DNA of 6,934 bases from positions 1-6,934 of the forward strand of contig CAKOHL010000059.1 in assembly GCA_934085635.1 (NCBI GenBank), read 5' to 3'. Positions within the stretch are counted from its first letter, which is position 1. Each line of letters starts with the position of its first letter. Positions 5,961-6,934 of this stretch are shown here, piece after piece. Under the pieces are notes generated by a model. That model was not told where the DNA came from, did no database searches, and saw only the letters and a program-made list of their open reading frames with translations. The stretch comes from an uncultured Bacilli bacterium (GTDB lineage: Bacteria; Bacillota_I; Bacilli_A; RF39; UBA660). Both the position numbers and the translations under genes were made by a program.

Positions 5961-6484
5961 AATTCGCCTCCAAACATACTTGTTAATTTCTTGACTGTTT
6001 CGTCTACATTCATTTCAGTTAAACATTCAAAATATTGTTTTCTTAGCTCATAGATGTTAACATATTTTTTTGTTTTTAAACATATGTGCTCGCTTTCAAA
6101 TTTTATATAGTCACTAGTTTCTACTGTTTCGTCACATTCTAAACATCCATATAGATTATACTCAAACTTTTTATCACTTTCGTTTGGGACTTTTATACTA
6201 TAAGACCTAAACATATCGTCTACGTAATAAAAGCTACCTAGATATACCCATATGTCGTGGGTGCATTCGTTGTTTCTAACTAGAGAATTAAAGGCAGTTA
6301 ATATTAACTCTTTATCATTTTCTATATTAATTTTGCTTAAAAAACCAGAAATAAATAAGTACCTTTTGACTAAGTCATTTTCTTTTAAATCATTTAGTTC
6401 TTTTTGTAGTGACAACAACTCTTCTCTTTCATTTTTGAGAACTTTTAATTTTTGTAACGCCAAGTTTCTTGTATCTTCTTTCAT
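5957..6484 (-). CDS. Hypothetical coiled-coil protein with possible CxH/CxxC metal site, 175 aa
   Basis: Not assigned to a named family. Residues about 5-40 (LALQKLKVLKNEREELLSLQ onward) form a likely coiled coil with regular Leu spacing. The middle carries Cys74-x-His76 (NECTHDIWVYLG) and, about 40 residues later, Cys114-x-x-Cys117 (YGCLECDE) in a beta-like context. The two pairs could bind one zinc ion as in zinc-ribbon-like folds. His133 and Cys135 are other candidates. The start is ATG 6484 because AAGGAGGT lies 7 nt upstream. An in-frame ATG at 6517 would add 11 residues but has no such site and lies inside the nucleotidase gene. The ribosome site is made by the last nucleotidase codons and stop (LRR-stop), and the genes are 5 nt apart. 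The downstream end overlaps the 219-aa gene by 4 nt (ATGA). Function unknown. Confidence 0.85.
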   Translation of the reverse strand: MKEDTRNLALQKLKVLKNEREELLSLQKELNDLKENDLVKRYLFISGFLSKINIENDKELILTAFNSLVRNNECTHDIWVYLGSFYYVDDMFRSYSIKVPNESDKKFEYNLYGCLECDETVETSDYIKFESEHICLKTKKYVNIYELRKQYFECLTEMNVDETVKKLTSMFGGEL

Positions 6485-6489
6485 TTTAA

Positions 6490-6934
6490 TTACCTCCTTA
6501 AACACAAATTTTTGCATATTTCTTTTTCTGTAAATACTTCTAGAGTATTGATTGTTATAAATTCACTACTTATTTCGTTTGCAAATTTCACTGGAATTCC
6601 ACCAGAATTTTGCCACGAGATTAAGTTGCCACGGTAGTCATCTACTAAAATAGAATTCTTTGGATTTACTAAAACTGACTTTTCAATTCCAGATGGCACT
6701 GACACCAGAGTGATGTTTTTACAATTCTTTTTTATGTCACTTAGTTTTGCTTTTATCTCATTTAGGGAATTTACTGTTGTAAGTATTTTAGGATTAAAGG
6801 TTCCTTCTTCTGAGATTTTATTTATAAAGTGATAAGCATTTTTTATTTCAGCACTTATTTTAAGTAAGTATTCCCAGTCAAGTTGCTTATAGAATTCAAT
6901 TACTTTAGGTCGATCTCTTAAATCAATTTTTTCA
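6490..6934 (-). CDS. HAD-superfamily 5'(3')-deoxyribonucleotidase, NT5C-like (N-terminus outside window)
   Basis: The frame is open from the window edge (first full codon 6933-6931) to TAA at 6492-6490, giving the C-terminal 147 residues. The NT5C-like family removes phosphate from deoxynucleoside monophosphates. Three HAD motifs are visible in order: motif II KILTT (coding 6789-6775), the motif III Lys in GIEKS (codon 6681-6679) and motif IV LVDDY (6648-6634). After motif IV come NLISWQNSGGIPVKF, matching the family pattern DDY-x2-NL-x2-W-x3-GG. The nucleophile motif DxDG would lie upstream of the window, so catalytic competence cannot be confirmed. A GTG at 6705 is internal and not the start. 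It is the first visible gene of the right operon; the end of its coding sequence carries the next gene's ribosome site. It could be another HAD phosphatase, but the DDY/GG pattern favours NT5C. Confidence 0.8.
   Translation of the reverse strand, partial: EKIDLRDRPKVIEFYKQLDWEYLLKISAEIKNAYHFINKISEEGTFNPKILTTVNSLNEIKAKLSDIKKNCKNITLVSVPSGIEKSVLVNPKNSILVDDYRGNLISWQNSGGIPVKFANEISSEFITINTLEVFTEKEICKNLCLRR

Noticed and set aside
6485..6517. ATG at 6517 as start of the 175-aa protein
   Set aside because: The AAGGAGGT site is well placed only for ATG 6484. The longer start would overlap the nucleotidase gene and lacks a ribosome site.
6490..6705. A separate 71-aa gene starting at GTG 6705
   Set aside because: The frame continues upstream without a stop to the window edge, and the HAD motifs II, III and IV span the position, so this is the C-terminal part of one larger gene.

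Overview
The window is strongly AT-rich bacterial DNA with tightly packed genes, many A/T-ending codons and clear AGGAGG-type ribosome binding sites. TGA is used as a stop (nrdG and the 175-aa gene both end in TGA), so this is the standard code and not a Mycoplasma/Spiroplasma code. With an oxygen-sensitive class III ribonucleotide reductase, this points to an anaerobic low-GC Firmicute, such as a gut Bacilli/Clostridia or a Mollicutes-related lineage that kept the standard code. The exact taxon cannot be read from the window.

Left block (1-3286, minus strand): an anaerobic deoxynucleotide operon, in the order nrdD (class III ribonucleotide reductase), nrdG (its radical-SAM activase), dut (trimeric dUTPase), then a small unknown gene that runs off the left edge. 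Junctions are 1 nt apart, overlapping by 20 nt, and directly abutting (TAAATG). NrdG installs the glycyl radical on NrdD, NrdD makes deoxynucleotides, and Dut removes dUTP and yields dUMP for thymidylate synthesis.

Centre (3287-4125): a divergent Crp/Fnr-family regulator on the plus strand shares a short intergenic region with nrdD. That region holds a perfect 16-bp palindrome, TGTTGCAATTGCAACA (3348-3363). Its centre falls at -41.5 relative to the start site predicted from a perfect TATAAT box facing nrdD, which is the classic class II Crp/Fnr activator position. The same palindrome overlaps the likely -35 of the regulator gene. The simplest model is activation of the nrdDG-dut operon and autorepression. 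A strong bidirectional hairpin terminator closes the regulator gene and the convergent right-hand operon.

Right block (4126-6934, minus strand): a second compact operon. From upstream to downstream it has a HAD-family 5'(3')-deoxyribonucleotidase (NT5C-like, N-terminus outside the window), a 175-aa coiled-coil protein with a possible CxH/CxxC metal site, two unrecognised proteins (219 and 199 aa), and a histidine phosphatase of the phosphoglycerate mutase-like superfamily. The three unknown genes between two phosphatases are the least explained part of the window. No RNA genes, mobile elements or CRISPR arrays were seen.
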